Numbered from the stretch's first letter, positions 1-9,057 are shown. The stretch: DNA of 64,000 nucleotides from Actinopolymorpha alba DSM 45243 (GCF_000373925.1 NZ_KB892746.1:186001-250000); one strand, 5' to 3'. Numbers and translations: made by a program. Notes: generated by a model not told the origin, from the letters alone.

Positions 1-154
1 CGAGGATGTCGTCGGACACTCGAGGTCGGCCGTCAGGAAAGCGGTCGCCCGACCAGGAATGCGTGAGCTCGATGATGTCGTCAGGGGTGGGTTGGATACG
101 CATGGGCGGGCCCGAGCCTCCACACTTGGTTGGCGCGCCGGTCTCGGTTGACAT
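1..154 (-). CDS. RraA-family protein, N-terminal part (runs off the left edge)
   Basis: Only the first 51 codons are inside the window. The ATG at 154 has a GGAG ribosome site 6 nt upstream on the minus strand. The readable protein contains an Asp-Asp-Ile-Ile-Glu-Leu stretch followed by Trp-Ser-Gly-Asp-Arg-Phe-Pro-Asp-Gly-Arg-Pro and Val-Ser-Asp-Asp-Ile-Leu. This resembles the N-terminus of actinobacterial RraA-like proteins (4-hydroxy-4-methyl-2-oxoglutarate aldolase / oxaloacetate decarboxylase fold). The catalytic Arg and Asp region is not in view, so aldolase activity cannot be judged. It is divergent from a sugar ABC importer, which suggests a shared catabolic regulon. A second in-frame ATG at 103 is a possible later start. 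The family call rests on a remembered motif. Confidence 0.6.
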   Translation of the reverse strand, partial: MSTETGAPTKCGGSGPPMRIQPTPDDIIELTHSWSGDRFPDGRPRVSDDIL

Positions 155-738
155 TGGTTCTCCACACCCTGATGTGCTTCGAACCCACACGAGGGAAGGG
201 AAATCGAAGGTAGTGGCGGCGTGGACGACATGTACACCGAAGCCGTGACGCGTTCACGTGGCATCGTCTCCTGGAGACTACGAGTGCCCGCACCCGAGCG
301 CAACGCGATGCCCGGGCCGGTGGGATGCCCACCGCGAAGCGTTTCCGAGATCGGCCACCGCGACCGCACCCGGGCCCCGATCCGCAACGTCAGGAGGTCT
401 GCCACGGCAGGCTTCGGGACTCGGGCGCTGCCATCCACATCGTTTATGCGGCGCATACGCCATGCGTATAAAGCGGGTCTGGATTTCACCGACCTGCCCG
501 AGGAATATGGGAGGGCCAACCTCCTCGGCCGCGACGTCGACCGCAGACCCGATCTCAGTCGGCTCCTGCCCTGAACGCGTCCCACCCCCAGGCACGAATC
601 ACTCCATACAGATCCGTACCACGTCGATCGAGTCAGACGGCGGCACGAGCCGGGGTCCCCCTGGTGCTGCTCCGTCCTGGCGTGTCTGCCGCCTGTGGTC
701 CCTCGACGTGGACGTGTACGTGAGAGGTGGTAGAACGC
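155..738. promoter_or_regulatory. Divergent intergenic region between RraA-like gene and ABC importer
   Basis: About 580 bases with no convincing coding sequence on either strand; the open frames here have unremarkable composition and no recognisable motifs. It must carry both divergent promoters. The only AT-rich patch, around 443-473, holds overlapping palindromes (separate entry). The binding-protein gene has a GAGGTGG ribosome site at about 724-730. Confidence 0.6.
445..469. promoter_or_regulatory. Overlapping palindromic operator
   Basis: Two perfect inverted repeats overlap by three bases: TATGCG-G-CGCATA (445-457) and ATACGC-CAT-GCGTAT (455-469), followed by TATAAA at 467-472. The arrangement suits a dimeric regulator (LacI or GntR type) controlling the divergent RraA-like gene and importer. 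No cognate regulator is in the window. The palindromes are seen directly; the function is inferred. Confidence 0.5.
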
Positions 739-2190
739 ATGAGAAACCCAGCGGGCTTTGATCGACGCCGCTTCCTTGCTGGTACGACCTGGATGGGCGC
801 CGCGCTCGCCGTGCCGGCCCTCGCCTCGTGTGGCGGCAAGTCCGAGCCGGAAACGCCATCACAGCTAGCGTCGGCGAAGGTGCCCGAGAAGCTCCGCGCC
901 GAGGCAGAGGCGTTGACCGACAAATCCGCGTCCATCCTCTCGCAGAAGCAGTACTTCGCGGAGGCCAACAAGGCGATCGACCGCGCTCTGAAGGTGTTCT
1001 CGCAACAGACTGGTACGTCGATCAGGAACGCCGAGGTCAACCCCGACGAAGGCAACTTCGTCGCCAAGCAGGACGCGGCCGTCAAGGCGGGCAACGTACA
1101 AGAGATGGCCTTCGTCACGGCTGGACGCTTCGTCGCCCAGCTCCACGAACTCGGCGACATCGTCGACGTGTCAGATGTCGTTCAGGAACTCCAGGACCAA
1201 TACGGCCCGGCTGGTGGAACGGCCAGCAGGTCGTTGCAGATCGACGGGAAATGGTGGGGAATCCCCTTCTACACCATCGGTGGCGGCTGGTTCGTCCGCA
1301 AGGACTGGCTGGAGGAGAAGGGAATCAAACAGGAGGATCTCAAGACCTTCGAGAACGCGCGCGACATCGCACTCGAGATCTCTGACCCCGCCCAGAACCG
1401 CTATGGCTGGGGCGTGACTGTCAACCGCGGTGGGGACGCCAACGGCTTCATCCAGACAGTGATCAACAGCTACGGCGGAGCCATCACGGCAGACGACGGG
1501 CGCAAGGTTGTCTTTCGATCGCCGGAGGCCCTGGAGGCGATCAACTTCATCGCCGACATGTTCACCAACCCGAAGTACAAGAAGATGTTCCCGCCCGGGA
1601 TCATGAGTTGGACGGACACCGGCAACAACGAGGCGTGGTTGGCGGGCCTCATCGGCATCACGTCCAACCAGTACAGCCTCTACGCGCAGTCCAAGGCGAC
1701 CAAGAACCCCGTCTACGACAAGACCCTGCCACTCGAAGGGTTCCTCGGTCCGGCGACCGACGTGGTCCTCAACACCGCTGACCTGAACGCGTTCGTGATC
1801 TTCAAGGGGGCGAAGAACCCCGACCTGGCGAAGATTCTCGCGAAGTACCTCATCGCCGGTGACGCCTTCCTTGGCCTGGCGAAAGACTCTGGTGGTCTGA
1901 CGTTCCCGGCGTACGAGAAGGTTTGGACCTCCGATCCCTTTTACCTGGAAGGCGATCCGATCTTCAAGGTGGCGCACACGGTGAGCACCAAGAAGCTCCC
2001 GTTGCGCACGCGTACCGGCTACACCTTTCCCCAGGCGGCGAGTGCCGGCCAGAACGCCGTGCTCCAGGCCTACATCCTCACCGACATGATGGGGGAGATC
2101 GTCCAGAAGCGCGTCGGCGTCAAGGAGGCGGTCGACACCGCCAACAAGCGGATCATCCAGACCTTCGAACAGCTGGGGATCAAGCAGTGA
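739..2190 (+). CDS. Sugar ABC transporter substrate-binding lipoprotein (family 1)
   Basis: This 483-residue protein is the extracellular solute-binding component of a carbohydrate ABC importer. The N-terminus carries a twin-arginine motif (Asp-Arg-Arg-Arg-Phe-Leu, residues 8-13), a hydrophobic stretch and a lipobox ending at Cys31. It is therefore predicted to be exported folded by Tat and lipid-anchored. The body has the length and composition of family 1 binding proteins, but the sugar cannot be told. The ATG at 739 is preferred over the GTG at 727 because GAGGTGG lies about 8 nt upstream and the signal then begins normally. Its stop overlaps the permease start (GTGA). No ATPase gene follows, so a shared MsiK-like ATPase encoded elsewhere is likely. 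Confidence 0.85.
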   Translation: MRNPAGFDRRRFLAGTTWMGAALAVPALASCGGKSEPETPSQLASAKVPEKLRAEAEALTDKSASILSQKQYFAEANKAIDRALKVFSQQTGTSIRNAEVNPDEGNFVAKQDAAVKAGNVQEMAFVTAGRFVAQLHELGDIVDVSDVVQELQDQYGPAGGTASRSLQIDGKWWGIPFYTIGGGWFVRKDWLEEKGIKQEDLKTFENARDIALEISDPAQNRYGWGVTVNRGGDANGFIQTVINSYGGAITADDGRKVVFRSPEALEAINFIADMFTNPKYKKMFPPGIMSWTDTGNNEAWLAGLIGITSNQYSLYAQSKATKNPVYDKTLPLEGFLGPATDVVLNTADLNAFVIFKGAKNPDLAKILAKYLIAGDAFLGLAKDSGGLTFPAYEKVWTSDPFYLEGDPIFKVAHTVSTKKLPLRTRTGYTFPQAASAGQNAVLQAYILTDMMGEIVQKRVGVKEAVDTANKRIIQTFEQLGIKQ

Positions 2191-4187
2191 ACACGCTGCC
2201 GGAAACCCCCGCGCGCACGGGATGGTTGCCCAGGGGCTCGCTACTGCTGACCAGGCGGGCCCTCGGACCTGACTGGAGGGCGGGCTTCCTCTTCGTCGCT
2301 CCGATGGTGTTGCTCATCGGTGGCCTGATCGCCATCCCGTTCCTCGACGCGATCCGGCTCAGCCTGACGGCCCGGCACGGCAGCGACAACGTGTTCGTGG
2401 GTTTCTCCAACTACACCGACCTCCTTGGGGACCCCTTCTTTCGTACCTCCGTCTCCAACACCGTCCTCTACACGGCCTATTCGGAGGTCTTCAAGGTCAC
2501 CGCCGGCCTGATGGCGGCGCTGCTCCTCCACAATCTCCGGCGCGGTCGGGCGGTGGTGACCGGCTTGGTCCTTCTCCCGTGGGTGATTCCCACGGTGGTG
2601 ACAGCGGTGAGCTGGCGCTCGATCTTCGATCCGTTGTTCGGCAGCCTGAACTTCGTGCTGACCCAGCTCCATCTCGGACCGTTACTCGCGACAGTGCACC
2701 TGGTCCCGCAGTGGCCGACCACCTGGCTCGCCGATCCGCAGTTGGCGATGTCCTCCGTCATCCTGGTCAACGTCTGGAAGGGCATTCCGTTCTTCACGAT
2801 CAACTTCCTCGCCGGTCTCAAGGCGATCGACGGACAGTTGTACGAAGCCGCGTCCGTGGATGGTGCGAACGCCTGGCGGCGCTTCCTTCACGTCACCCTG
2901 CCGGGTCTCCGGTACGTCATGCTGGTCACCGTCTTGTTGTCGACCATCTGGACGTTCAACAACTTCGACCTGGTGTGGCTCCTCACCCAGGGCGGTCCGG
3001 GAAGTTCGACCGCTCTCTACACGCTCTTCGCCTACCAGAAGGCGATCCAGCAGTTGCAGCTCGGCCTGGGTTCGGCCGCTGCGGTGCTGCTGCTCCCGAT
3101 TTCGGCGATCCTCATCTTCATCCTCGCCCGCCATCTCAGGTCGGGTGAACGCCTCACCACCGGCGCCCGCCGCTGGTCGTCGTCCAGTCCCGCGCGGATC
3201 GCGGTCCGTGTCACGTTCGCCGCTCTCGTCGTCCTGCTCTTCGTCCTTGACCGCGGGCTGTTCTGGCGGTCGGCGGCGGTGTTCGCGGTCCTCGTCGTTC
3301 TCGGTGTGCTGGTGGGGCGGGGCGCCGAACTCCTGTCGGGTCGCAGCAGCGCGGGCCTCGGCGTGAGCCGCGCCGGACGGGTACCCATCTGGATCGGGCT
3401 TGCGGGGTTGCTCTTCTTCATGCTCGCGCCGCTGTACTGGATGGTGGCGACGGCGTTCAAGTCCGATCTCCAGATCACCACCCGCACCAGCCTGCTCTGG
3501 CCCGCGCCCTGGACGATCGAGCAGTTCACCGGACTCCTGGCCGACAACGCCTTCGGGCTGTGGTTTCGCAACACCGCCGTGGTGGCCGCCGTGTCGACGG
3601 TGGTGGCGGTGAGCCTGTCGGCACTGGCGGCGTACGCCCTGGCTCGACTGCGTTTTCGCGGTGCCGCCACCCTGACCGGCGCGGTCCTGCTTACCTACGT
3701 GATGCCGGGTGCTCTGCTGTTCATCCCGCTTTACCAAATTCTGAGCCGGGCACATCTGATCGACAGCCTGTGGGCGTTGTTCGTGGCCTATCCGACGTTC
3801 ACGCTGCCCTTCGCCTGTTGGTTCCTCATGGGCTATTTCCGCGGAATTCCACAGGACCTCGAGGAAGCCGCCATGACCGACGGCGCGACGAGGCTGCAGG
3901 CGTTCCGGCTCATCATCCTTCCGCTGGCGAAGCCGGCACTGCTGGCCGTCGGACTCTTCACGCTGACCAATGCCTGGAACGAGTTCCTTTTCGCTTTCGT
4001 GTTCATCACGGACGAAGGCCTGAAGACACTGCCGCTCGGGCTGCAGTCGATGATCGTCGGCGACGTGGTGCCCTGGGGGCAGCTCTCAGCCGCCTCGATC
4101 CTGATCAGCGTGCCGGTCGTCGCCGCGTACGCCTACGCTCAGCGGTTCCTCGTGGAGGGACTCTCCGTCGGGGCTGTCAAAGGCTAG
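2187..4187 (+). CDS. Fused MalF-MalG-type sugar ABC permease
   Basis: One 666-residue polypeptide contains both permease subunits normally made by two genes. The first half (about residues 30-315) ends with a MalF-type EAA loop, Tyr-Glu-Ala-Ala-Ser-Val-Asp-Gly-Ala, near residue 218. The second half (about 400-666) has a MalG-type EAA loop, Glu-Glu-Ala-Ala-Met-Thr-Asp-Gly-Ala, near residue 558. Between them lie two extra hydrophobic segments (about 337-378). Two extra passes keep the second half in the correct membrane orientation. The GTG start at 2187 overlaps the stop of the binding-protein gene, so translation is coupled. The frame is open through the junction, so this is a real fusion in the sequence given. 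Each EAA loop should dock one copy of an ATPase that is not encoded here. Confidence 0.88.
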   Translation: MNTLPETPARTGWLPRGSLLLTRRALGPDWRAGFLFVAPMVLLIGGLIAIPFLDAIRLSLTARHGSDNVFVGFSNYTDLLGDPFFRTSVSNTVLYTAYSEVFKVTAGLMAALLLHNLRRGRAVVTGLVLLPWVIPTVVTAVSWRSIFDPLFGSLNFVLTQLHLGPLLATVHLVPQWPTTWLADPQLAMSSVILVNVWKGIPFFTINFLAGLKAIDGQLYEAASVDGANAWRRFLHVTLPGLRYVMLVTVLLSTIWTFNNFDLVWLLTQGGPGSSTALYTLFAYQKAIQQLQLGLGSAAAVLLLPISAILIFILARHLRSGERLTTGARRWSSSSPARIAVRVTFAALVVLLFVLDRGLFWRSAAVFAVLVVLGVLVGRGAELLSGRSSAGLGVSRAGRVPIWIGLAGLLFFMLAPLYWMVATAFKSDLQITTRTSLLWPAPWTIEQFTGLLADNAFGLWFRNTAVVAAVSTVVAVSLSALAAYALARLRFRGAATLTGAVLLTYVMPGALLFIPLYQILSRAHLIDSLWALFVAYPTFTLPFACWFLMGYFRGIPQDLEEAAMTDGATRLQAFRLIILPLAKPALLAVGLFTLTNAWNEFLFAFVFITDEGLKTLPLGLQSMIVGDVVPWGQLSAASILISVPVVAAYAYAQRFLVEGLSVGAVKG

Positions 4188-4318
4188 GGGCCTGGGGCCC
4201 TGAAGGGTTGGGGCGCCCGCGCCAGCGCGGCCCCCGGAATACTCTGGAGGCCAGCGGGGCGACCCGCGCAGGTCGCGCGGAGGGGGAGCGGAGCGGTCGC
4301 CCGCAAGGGGAGCGGGAC

Positions 4319-4897
4319 ATGGCAACGACGAGATGGTTCTTCGAGCCCGGCCACACGGCGGCGGAGTTTCAGGCCAGGCACATGATGGTCACGTACGTCC
4401 GCGGGCAGTTCAAGGACGTCCACGGGTTCCTGGAGGTGGATCCGGACCACCCCGAGGACGCCAAGGTCGAGGCGACGATCGACGCGTCGCGGGTCTACAC
4501 CGGCCAGCCCACCCGTGACGCACATCTGCGCAGCGCGGACTTCTTCGACGTCGAGCACCATCCGACCTGGACGTTCAGGGGTACCAGCGTGGAGCAGTTG
4601 AGTGCGTCGGAGTTCGAGGTCATCGGGGAACTCACCGTACGCGGCGTCACCCGGCCGGTGACCCTCAACGTGAGGTATCTGGGCCAATGGGACACGCCCT
4701 GGTGGGAGGACGGCCGCGACCTCGGGCCGCGGCGCCGGGCCGGGTTCGTCGCCACCACCCGGGTCAACCGCCACGACTTCGGTGTGAGCTGGAACGACAC
4801 GGTCGACCGCGGCGGGGTCGTCGTCGCCGACATGGTGGATGTCACGATCGACGTCGAGGCCGTTCTGGCCGAGGAACTCGCCGCCGCGGCCACCTGA
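4319..4897 (+). CDS. YceI-family protein
   Basis: This 192-residue protein matches the YceI family, a lipocalin-like beta-barrel that binds long isoprenoid or polyprenyl-type ligands. Typical features are an early segment with Phe-Gln-Ala-Arg-His-Met-Met-Val, a central Arg-Ser-Ala-Asp-Phe-Phe-Asp-Val-Glu-His-His-Pro block and the late Thr-Val-Arg-Gly-Val-Thr-Arg-Pro-Val strand. No signal peptide is present, so it is probably cytoplasmic, as is common in actinobacterial members. The ATG at 4319 follows AAGGGGAGCGGG. The 131 nt to the preceding importer gene are GC-rich without a clear terminator. Biological role unknown. Confidence 0.85.
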   Translation: MATTRWFFEPGHTAAEFQARHMMVTYVRGQFKDVHGFLEVDPDHPEDAKVEATIDASRVYTGQPTRDAHLRSADFFDVEHHPTWTFRGTSVEQLSASEFEVIGELTVRGVTRPVTLNVRYLGQWDTPWWEDGRDLGPRRRAGFVATTRVNRHDFGVSWNDTVDRGGVVVADMVDVTIDVEAVLAEELAAAAT

Positions 4898-4941
4898 GGG
4901 CGCAGGAGTACGCCACTTCGCTGGCGGTGGTTACACTGCCC

Positions 4942-5060
4942 GCCAGTTGGAGGGGAGTACTCCCTCGCGGTGGTGTCGTCAACACGACGTGCCTGGTGGT
5001 GCGTCCGGCGTCACGGCCCGGGTGCGCTGCGTAGCCCGGGTGGAGGAGACCTCTGGCGGT
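4942..5060 (+). ncRNA. Probable yybP-ykoY manganese riboswitch
   Basis: The leader of the TerC gene has the elements I associate with this riboswitch: GGGGAGTA (4952-4959), a GTCGTCAACACG segment (4975-4986), a GC hairpin built from GCCCGGG copies (5016-5040), and a closing stem pairing GCCAG...AGG (4942-4953) with CCTCTGGC (5050-5057). Manganese-responsive yybP-ykoY leaders commonly precede TerC/Alx-family genes. The aptamer ends about 25 nt before the start codon, close to the GGAGG ribosome site near 5079. Control of translation initiation is therefore plausible. The call is from motif recall, not a covariance search. Confidence 0.65.
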
Positions 5061-5088
5061 CGACGTCTGTCTCTCGCCGGAGGTCATC

Positions 5089-6057
5089 GTGAACGTGCCC
5101 CTGTGGGTCTGGCTCGCCACCGTGCTCGGCATCCTCACGGTGATCGCCGCCGACCTGATCTGGGCGAGCCGGCGCCCGCACGCCGTCGGTATCCGCGAGG
5201 CCGCGCTGTGGGTGCTTGTGTACGTCGGACTGGCCGGGGTGTTCTTCGTCGGTCTCGCCCTCGCCGCGGGGCCCGGCCCAGGTGGCGAGTTCGTCGCGGG
5301 CTACATCACCGAGTACACCCTGAGCATCGACAACCTCTTCGTCTTCGTCCTCCTGCTGTCGCGGTTCGCCGTACCCCCGGTCAACCAGCACAAGGTCCTG
5401 CTCATCGGTATCGCCATCTCGCTCGTCCTGCGCGCGGTGTTCATCGCCCTCGGTACGGCGGTGGTCAGCACCTTCGAGTGGGTCTTCTTCGGCTTCGGCG
5501 CGCTGCTCATCTACACCGCCGTCAAGCTGGCCCTGCCAGGTGACGACCACGAGTCCGACTTCCACGACGGCCGGATCGTGCGGGCGATCCGCCGCATCGT
5601 CCCGACGTCGGAGGCGTACGACGGTTCACGACTGCTGACCACCGTCGACGGGCGGCGGGTGTTCACCCCAATGGTCATCGTCGTGACGGCGATCGGCGCC
5701 GCCAACGTGATCTTCGCCCTCGACTCCATCCCGGCGATCTTCGGCCTGACACAGTCCGGCTACATCATCTTCACCGCCAACGCGTTCGCCCTGATGGGCC
5801 TGCGTCAGCTGTACTTCCTGATCGGTGGGCTGCTCGACCGGCTGCGCTACCTCAACTACGGACTCGCCGTCATCCTCGGGTTCATCGGCGTGAAGCTGAT
5901 CCTCGAGGCGATGGAGGCCGAAGGACTCAGCGACCTCGGTCCGCTGCACCTTCCGCACATCGGTATCGCCGCCTCGCTCGCGTTCATCGCGGTGACGTTG
6001 GCAGTCACCAGCGTCGCCAGCCTGACCCACAGCCCGCGCGCCGCCGAAAGCGACTGA
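5089..6057 (+). CDS. TerC-family integral membrane protein
   Basis: This 322-residue polytopic protein has about eight or nine hydrophobic segments. It carries the TerC signatures Ser-Ile-Asp-Asn-Leu-Phe-Val-Phe (near residue 80) and Phe-Ala-Leu-Asp-Ser-Ile-Pro-Ala-Ile-Phe-Gly (near residue 210), whose acidic residues sit in membrane segments and probably bind metal. Characterised relatives include E. coli Alx and Bacillus TerC-family proteins, which act in manganese efflux or metalation of exported proteins. The GTG start at 5089 is supported by CCGGAGG a few bases upstream. The preceding leader looks like a manganese riboswitch, which supports a manganese-related role over tellurite resistance. 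A charged loop around residues 155-190 separates the two halves. Confidence 0.9.
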   Translation: MNVPLWVWLATVLGILTVIAADLIWASRRPHAVGIREAALWVLVYVGLAGVFFVGLALAAGPGPGGEFVAGYITEYTLSIDNLFVFVLLLSRFAVPPVNQHKVLLIGIAISLVLRAVFIALGTAVVSTFEWVFFGFGALLIYTAVKLALPGDDHESDFHDGRIVRAIRRIVPTSEAYDGSRLLTTVDGRRVFTPMVIVVTAIGAANVIFALDSIPAIFGLTQSGYIIFTANAFALMGLRQLYFLIGGLLDRLRYLNYGLAVILGFIGVKLILEAMEAEGLSDLGPLHLPHIGIAASLAFIAVTLAVTSVASLTHSPRAAESD

Positions 6058-6208
6058 CGCCCGCCACCCTTCCAACCGTAGTACCCGCGTGATCGTGCCT
6101 TTGGGCAGACGGGTCGACGATCATCGTGGGAAGATCTGCAGTCGCGACCTCAGGGGCAGCGGGGGAGCTCCGTCGCAGGAGTCCGCAGCATCATCTCCGG
6201 GAGGAAGC

Positions 6209-8980
6209 ATGCAGGTCCCACCCTCGCGGCCGCGAGTCAGGTCAGCGATGGCCGCCCTGGCCGTCACGCTCACCGGCGGCGTACTCACGGCCGCGCCGTC
6301 GCCCGCCGCCGCGAACCCATCATCAACAGCACCGTCGTCGACATCCGCCGGCAGCCCGATCGACCTCGACGCGCTCTTCATCGGCGCCCATCCCGACGAC
6401 GAAGCCGGCACCCTGTCCACCTTCGGACAGTGGGGTGAGTCGCACGGCGTGCGCACCGGTGTCGTCACCATCACCCGGGGCGAAGGCGGTGGCAACGCCG
6501 TCGGCCCCGAGGAAGGCCCGGCACTCGGCCTCCTGCGCGAGGACGAGGAACGCCGCGCGGTCGGCAAGGCCGGCATCAGCGAGGTCTTCAACCTCGACAA
6601 GGTCGACTTCTTCTACACCGTCTCCGCGCCACTCACCGAAGAGTTGTGGGACCAGCGGGACACGCTTGAGAAGGTCGTACGTCTGGTACGCCAGACCCGG
6701 CCCGAGATCCTGGTGACGATGGATCCCGCACCGTCTCCGGGCAACCACGGCAACCACCAGGAAGCTGGCCGGCTGGCGCTCGCGGCCTATTACGCCGCGG
6801 CGGATCCGGCGGCGTTCCCCGAGCAGATCAGCAAGGAGAAGTTGACGCCGTTCGCACCGGCGAAGGTCCTCCTCAACCGCGCCCGCGGCACCGGCCCGAC
6901 CGGCCCTTCCTGCGTCAACACCTTCTCCCCGACAGACCCGTCCCAGGACATCTACGGCGTCTACTCCGGCGCGATGTCCACCAAGCAGGCTCGCACCTGG
7001 GCGGCGATCGAGCGGGACGCCCAACGGGAGTACGCCTCGCAGGGCTGGGCCGGGTTCCCCGACGTACCCTCTGACCCCGCTCAGCTCGGCTGTGATCGGT
7101 TCACCCTCGTCGACTCTCGTGTGCCGTACCCACAACCTGGTACGCCGGCCGCCGCGGCGTCGACCGCCATCCTCGACGGCGCGCTGACCCGCGCGAAGGG
7201 CACGGTCCCCCTGGGCACCCAGCTCCAGGTGGACAGTCCGTTCGACGTCCGGCCCGGCCTGCCCACCGCGGTCACCGTCCGCGTCAGCGCGCCGAAGGCG
7301 CACAACCTCGGCCAGTCCTCGGTGGCGCTTCGGGTGCCAGACGGATGGCGGGTGGCCGGTAGTGGCACGCTGGGCCAGGTCGCCGCGGGCTCGTCGGCAA
7401 CCGCTCGCTTCACGGTGACGCCAGCACCCGACGCGAACCTCAGCACCCGCGCGCGGATCGGGGCCTTCCTCACCACGCGCGCTGGCAACGGCTACACCGC
7501 CGCCCAGGTCGAGGTTGCCCCGGATGTCCGCACGCAGCAGCGACTGCTCCCGCAGGTGTCGTCTTTCGAGGACTGGGCAGCTGAGCTGGGCGCCGCCCAG
7601 CTGCGTGGATTCGTGGTACCCGTGCTAACCATCCCGTCCGGAGGGTCGCGCTCCATCGACTACACCGTGACGAACCTCAGCTCCGAAGCCCAGTCCGGCA
7701 CCGTCAAGCTCGCCTTGCCGGCAGGGTTCGGGGCCGACGTGGCCAGCCGGAGTTTCAGTGACCTCGCCCCCGGTGCCACCACCACGGTGGCGTTCCCGGT
7801 CACCAACACCGACGCATCGCTGCCGACGTCGAACGCCGGTGGTACGCCTGGTGCCGCGGCCGGCGACTACGCGTACACCGTCACCACGACCACCACCAGC
7901 GGGTCGGTGTCGGTCACCCGTCCGGCGCTGGAACTCGTGCCCACCACCACGATCTCCGCGGTCGCGCAGGCGCCGACACTGGACGGCGTGGTCAGCGCGA
8001 ACGAGTACCCCGGTGGGGCGCTCGACATCTCGCGGCGGTGGGAGGGCAGCGACTGCGAGTCCGCCGCGGACTGTTCTGGCACCGCCCGGCTGGCCCGCCA
8101 CGGCGACACGTTGTACGTCGCGGTGGAGGTTCGCGACGACACGGCCGGCACGCCCCTCGCAACCGCGGACTGCAAGCGGCACTGGCGTACTGACAGCGTG
8201 GAGATCGCTCTCGATCCGCGTGGCCGGAGCGAGAACACCTCGACCACCTTCAAACTGGCCGTTCTGCCGTTCACCGCGGAAGGTCCGGCCTGCGCCCTCC
8301 GCGACGCCGACAACCACCAGGGCCCGATCGAGCAGACCGCGCCCGGCGTCCGTTGGGCGAGCTCCCTGCGCGAGCCCTTCACCGGCTACACCGTGGAGGT
8401 CGCCATCCCGTTGTCGGAACTCCCCGACACCGTCGATCCCGACCGGCTCGGCGTGAACGTCCTCGTCTACGACTCTGACACCCAGGACAAGACCGGCCAG
8501 ACCCGCATCGGCTGGTCCACGTGGGGTGGTGTGCAGGGGGACCCGTACCGCTGGGGGCAAGCACGCCTTGACGGCTATCAGCCGCCACCGGGTGGCCCGG
8601 CTGATGAACCGGTCATCCCGAACACCGCCCTGCGCAGTGTGGAGTCGCCGCAGACCATCGACCAAGCGGTACGCATCCACGTCCCGCTCTCCGGAGGTAC
8701 GCCCGCGTCTGCGAACAGAAGCGGGTGGCTCACCTCGGCCCGCGGAATTTCCGGTGGCGTCAAGGTGGAACTTCGGGCGACCGGCCCGGGGGAGGCGCAC
8801 CTCTTCGTGGTCGACGAGGCGGGTACGCCCGGCAAGATAGTGGTTCCCGTCACCCGCGCGGGCCGGGTCACGGTGACCGTGCCGCTCGAGCGTGCCCTGG
8901 GGGCTGACCCGCGGGTCCTCTCGGGATGGGCCGCGCCTGATGGTGCTGGAACGCTTGCTTCGAAGATTGCTGTGAACTAA
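6209..8980 (+). CDS. Secreted PIG-L (LmbE) family deacetylase with sugar-binding domains
   Basis: This 923-residue exported protein starts with a Sec-type signal (hydrophobic Ala-rich stretch to about residue 36). A PIG-L/LmbE deacetylase domain follows at about 50-240, with the zinc motif Ala-His-Pro-Asp-Asp-Glu (His61, Asp63, Asp64) and a later His-Gly-Asn-His-Gln-Glu-Ala-Gly. Members remove N-acetyl groups from sugars. The middle (about 340-590) looks like NPCBM-associated/NEW3 beta-sandwiches. Residues about 595-785 resemble a CBM9/DOMON-like domain (Trp-Arg-Thr-Asp-Ser-Val-Glu-Ile-Ala-Leu-Asp-Pro), and about 140 residues of beta-rich tail follow. The ATG at 6209 has GGGAGGAAG upstream. 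It likely acts on extracellular acetylated glycans. A terminator hairpin follows. Confidence 0.85.
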   Translation: MQVPPSRPRVRSAMAALAVTLTGGVLTAAPSPAAANPSSTAPSSTSAGSPIDLDALFIGAHPDDEAGTLSTFGQWGESHGVRTGVVTITRGEGGGNAVGPEEGPALGLLREDEERRAVGKAGISEVFNLDKVDFFYTVSAPLTEELWDQRDTLEKVVRLVRQTRPEILVTMDPAPSPGNHGNHQEAGRLALAAYYAAADPAAFPEQISKEKLTPFAPAKVLLNRARGTGPTGPSCVNTFSPTDPSQDIYGVYSGAMSTKQARTWAAIERDAQREYASQGWAGFPDVPSDPAQLGCDRFTLVDSRVPYPQPGTPAAAASTAILDGALTRAKGTVPLGTQLQVDSPFDVRPGLPTAVTVRVSAPKAHNLGQSSVALRVPDGWRVAGSGTLGQVAAGSSATARFTVTPAPDANLSTRARIGAFLTTRAGNGYTAAQVEVAPDVRTQQRLLPQVSSFEDWAAELGAAQLRGFVVPVLTIPSGGSRSIDYTVTNLSSEAQSGTVKLALPAGFGADVASRSFSDLAPGATTTVAFPVTNTDASLPTSNAGGTPGAAAGDYAYTVTTTTTSGSVSVTRPALELVPTTTISAVAQAPTLDGVVSANEYPGGALDISRRWEGSDCESAADCSGTARLARHGDTLYVAVEVRDDTAGTPLATADCKRHWRTDSVEIALDPRGRSENTSTTFKLAVLPFTAEGPACALRDADNHQGPIEQTAPGVRWASSLREPFTGYTVEVAIPLSELPDTVDPDRLGVNVLVYDSDTQDKTGQTRIGWSTWGGVQGDPYRWGQARLDGYQPPPGGPADEPVIPNTALRSVESPQTIDQAVRIHVPLSGGTPASANRSGWLTSARGISGGVKVELRATGPGEAHLFVVDEAGTPGKIVVPVTRAGRVTVTVPLERALGADPRVLSGWAAPDGAGTLASKIAVN

Positions 8981-8990
8981 GGCCGGAGAT

Positions 8991-9019
8991 GGCTGGGCGG
9001 GCATTTCGCCTGCCCAGCC
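8991..9019. terminator. Bidirectional hairpin terminator
   Basis: GGCTGGGCGGGC and GCCTGCCCAGCC pair over 12 positions (one G-T wobble) around an ATTTC loop, 10 nt past the stop of the PIG-L gene. It faces the end of the convergent small gene at 9058. No long T tract follows, as is usual in high-GC actinobacteria. Confidence 0.7.
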
Positions 9020-9057
9020 AACGGCACGTGTGACGCGCGTTGGCCCTGACTAGGTGA

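Noticed and set aside
258-761. Plus-strand frame in the RraA/ABC intergenic region
   Set aside because: Cys/Pro/Arg-rich, no motif, overlaps the operator and the binding-protein start.
2682-3755. 357-codon minus-strand frame
   Set aside because: Antisense to the fused permease; extremely charged, no motif.
4188-4318. Possible attenuator or small RNA between permease and YceI genes
   Set aside because: Only weak GC-rich complementarity; no clean stem or T tract.
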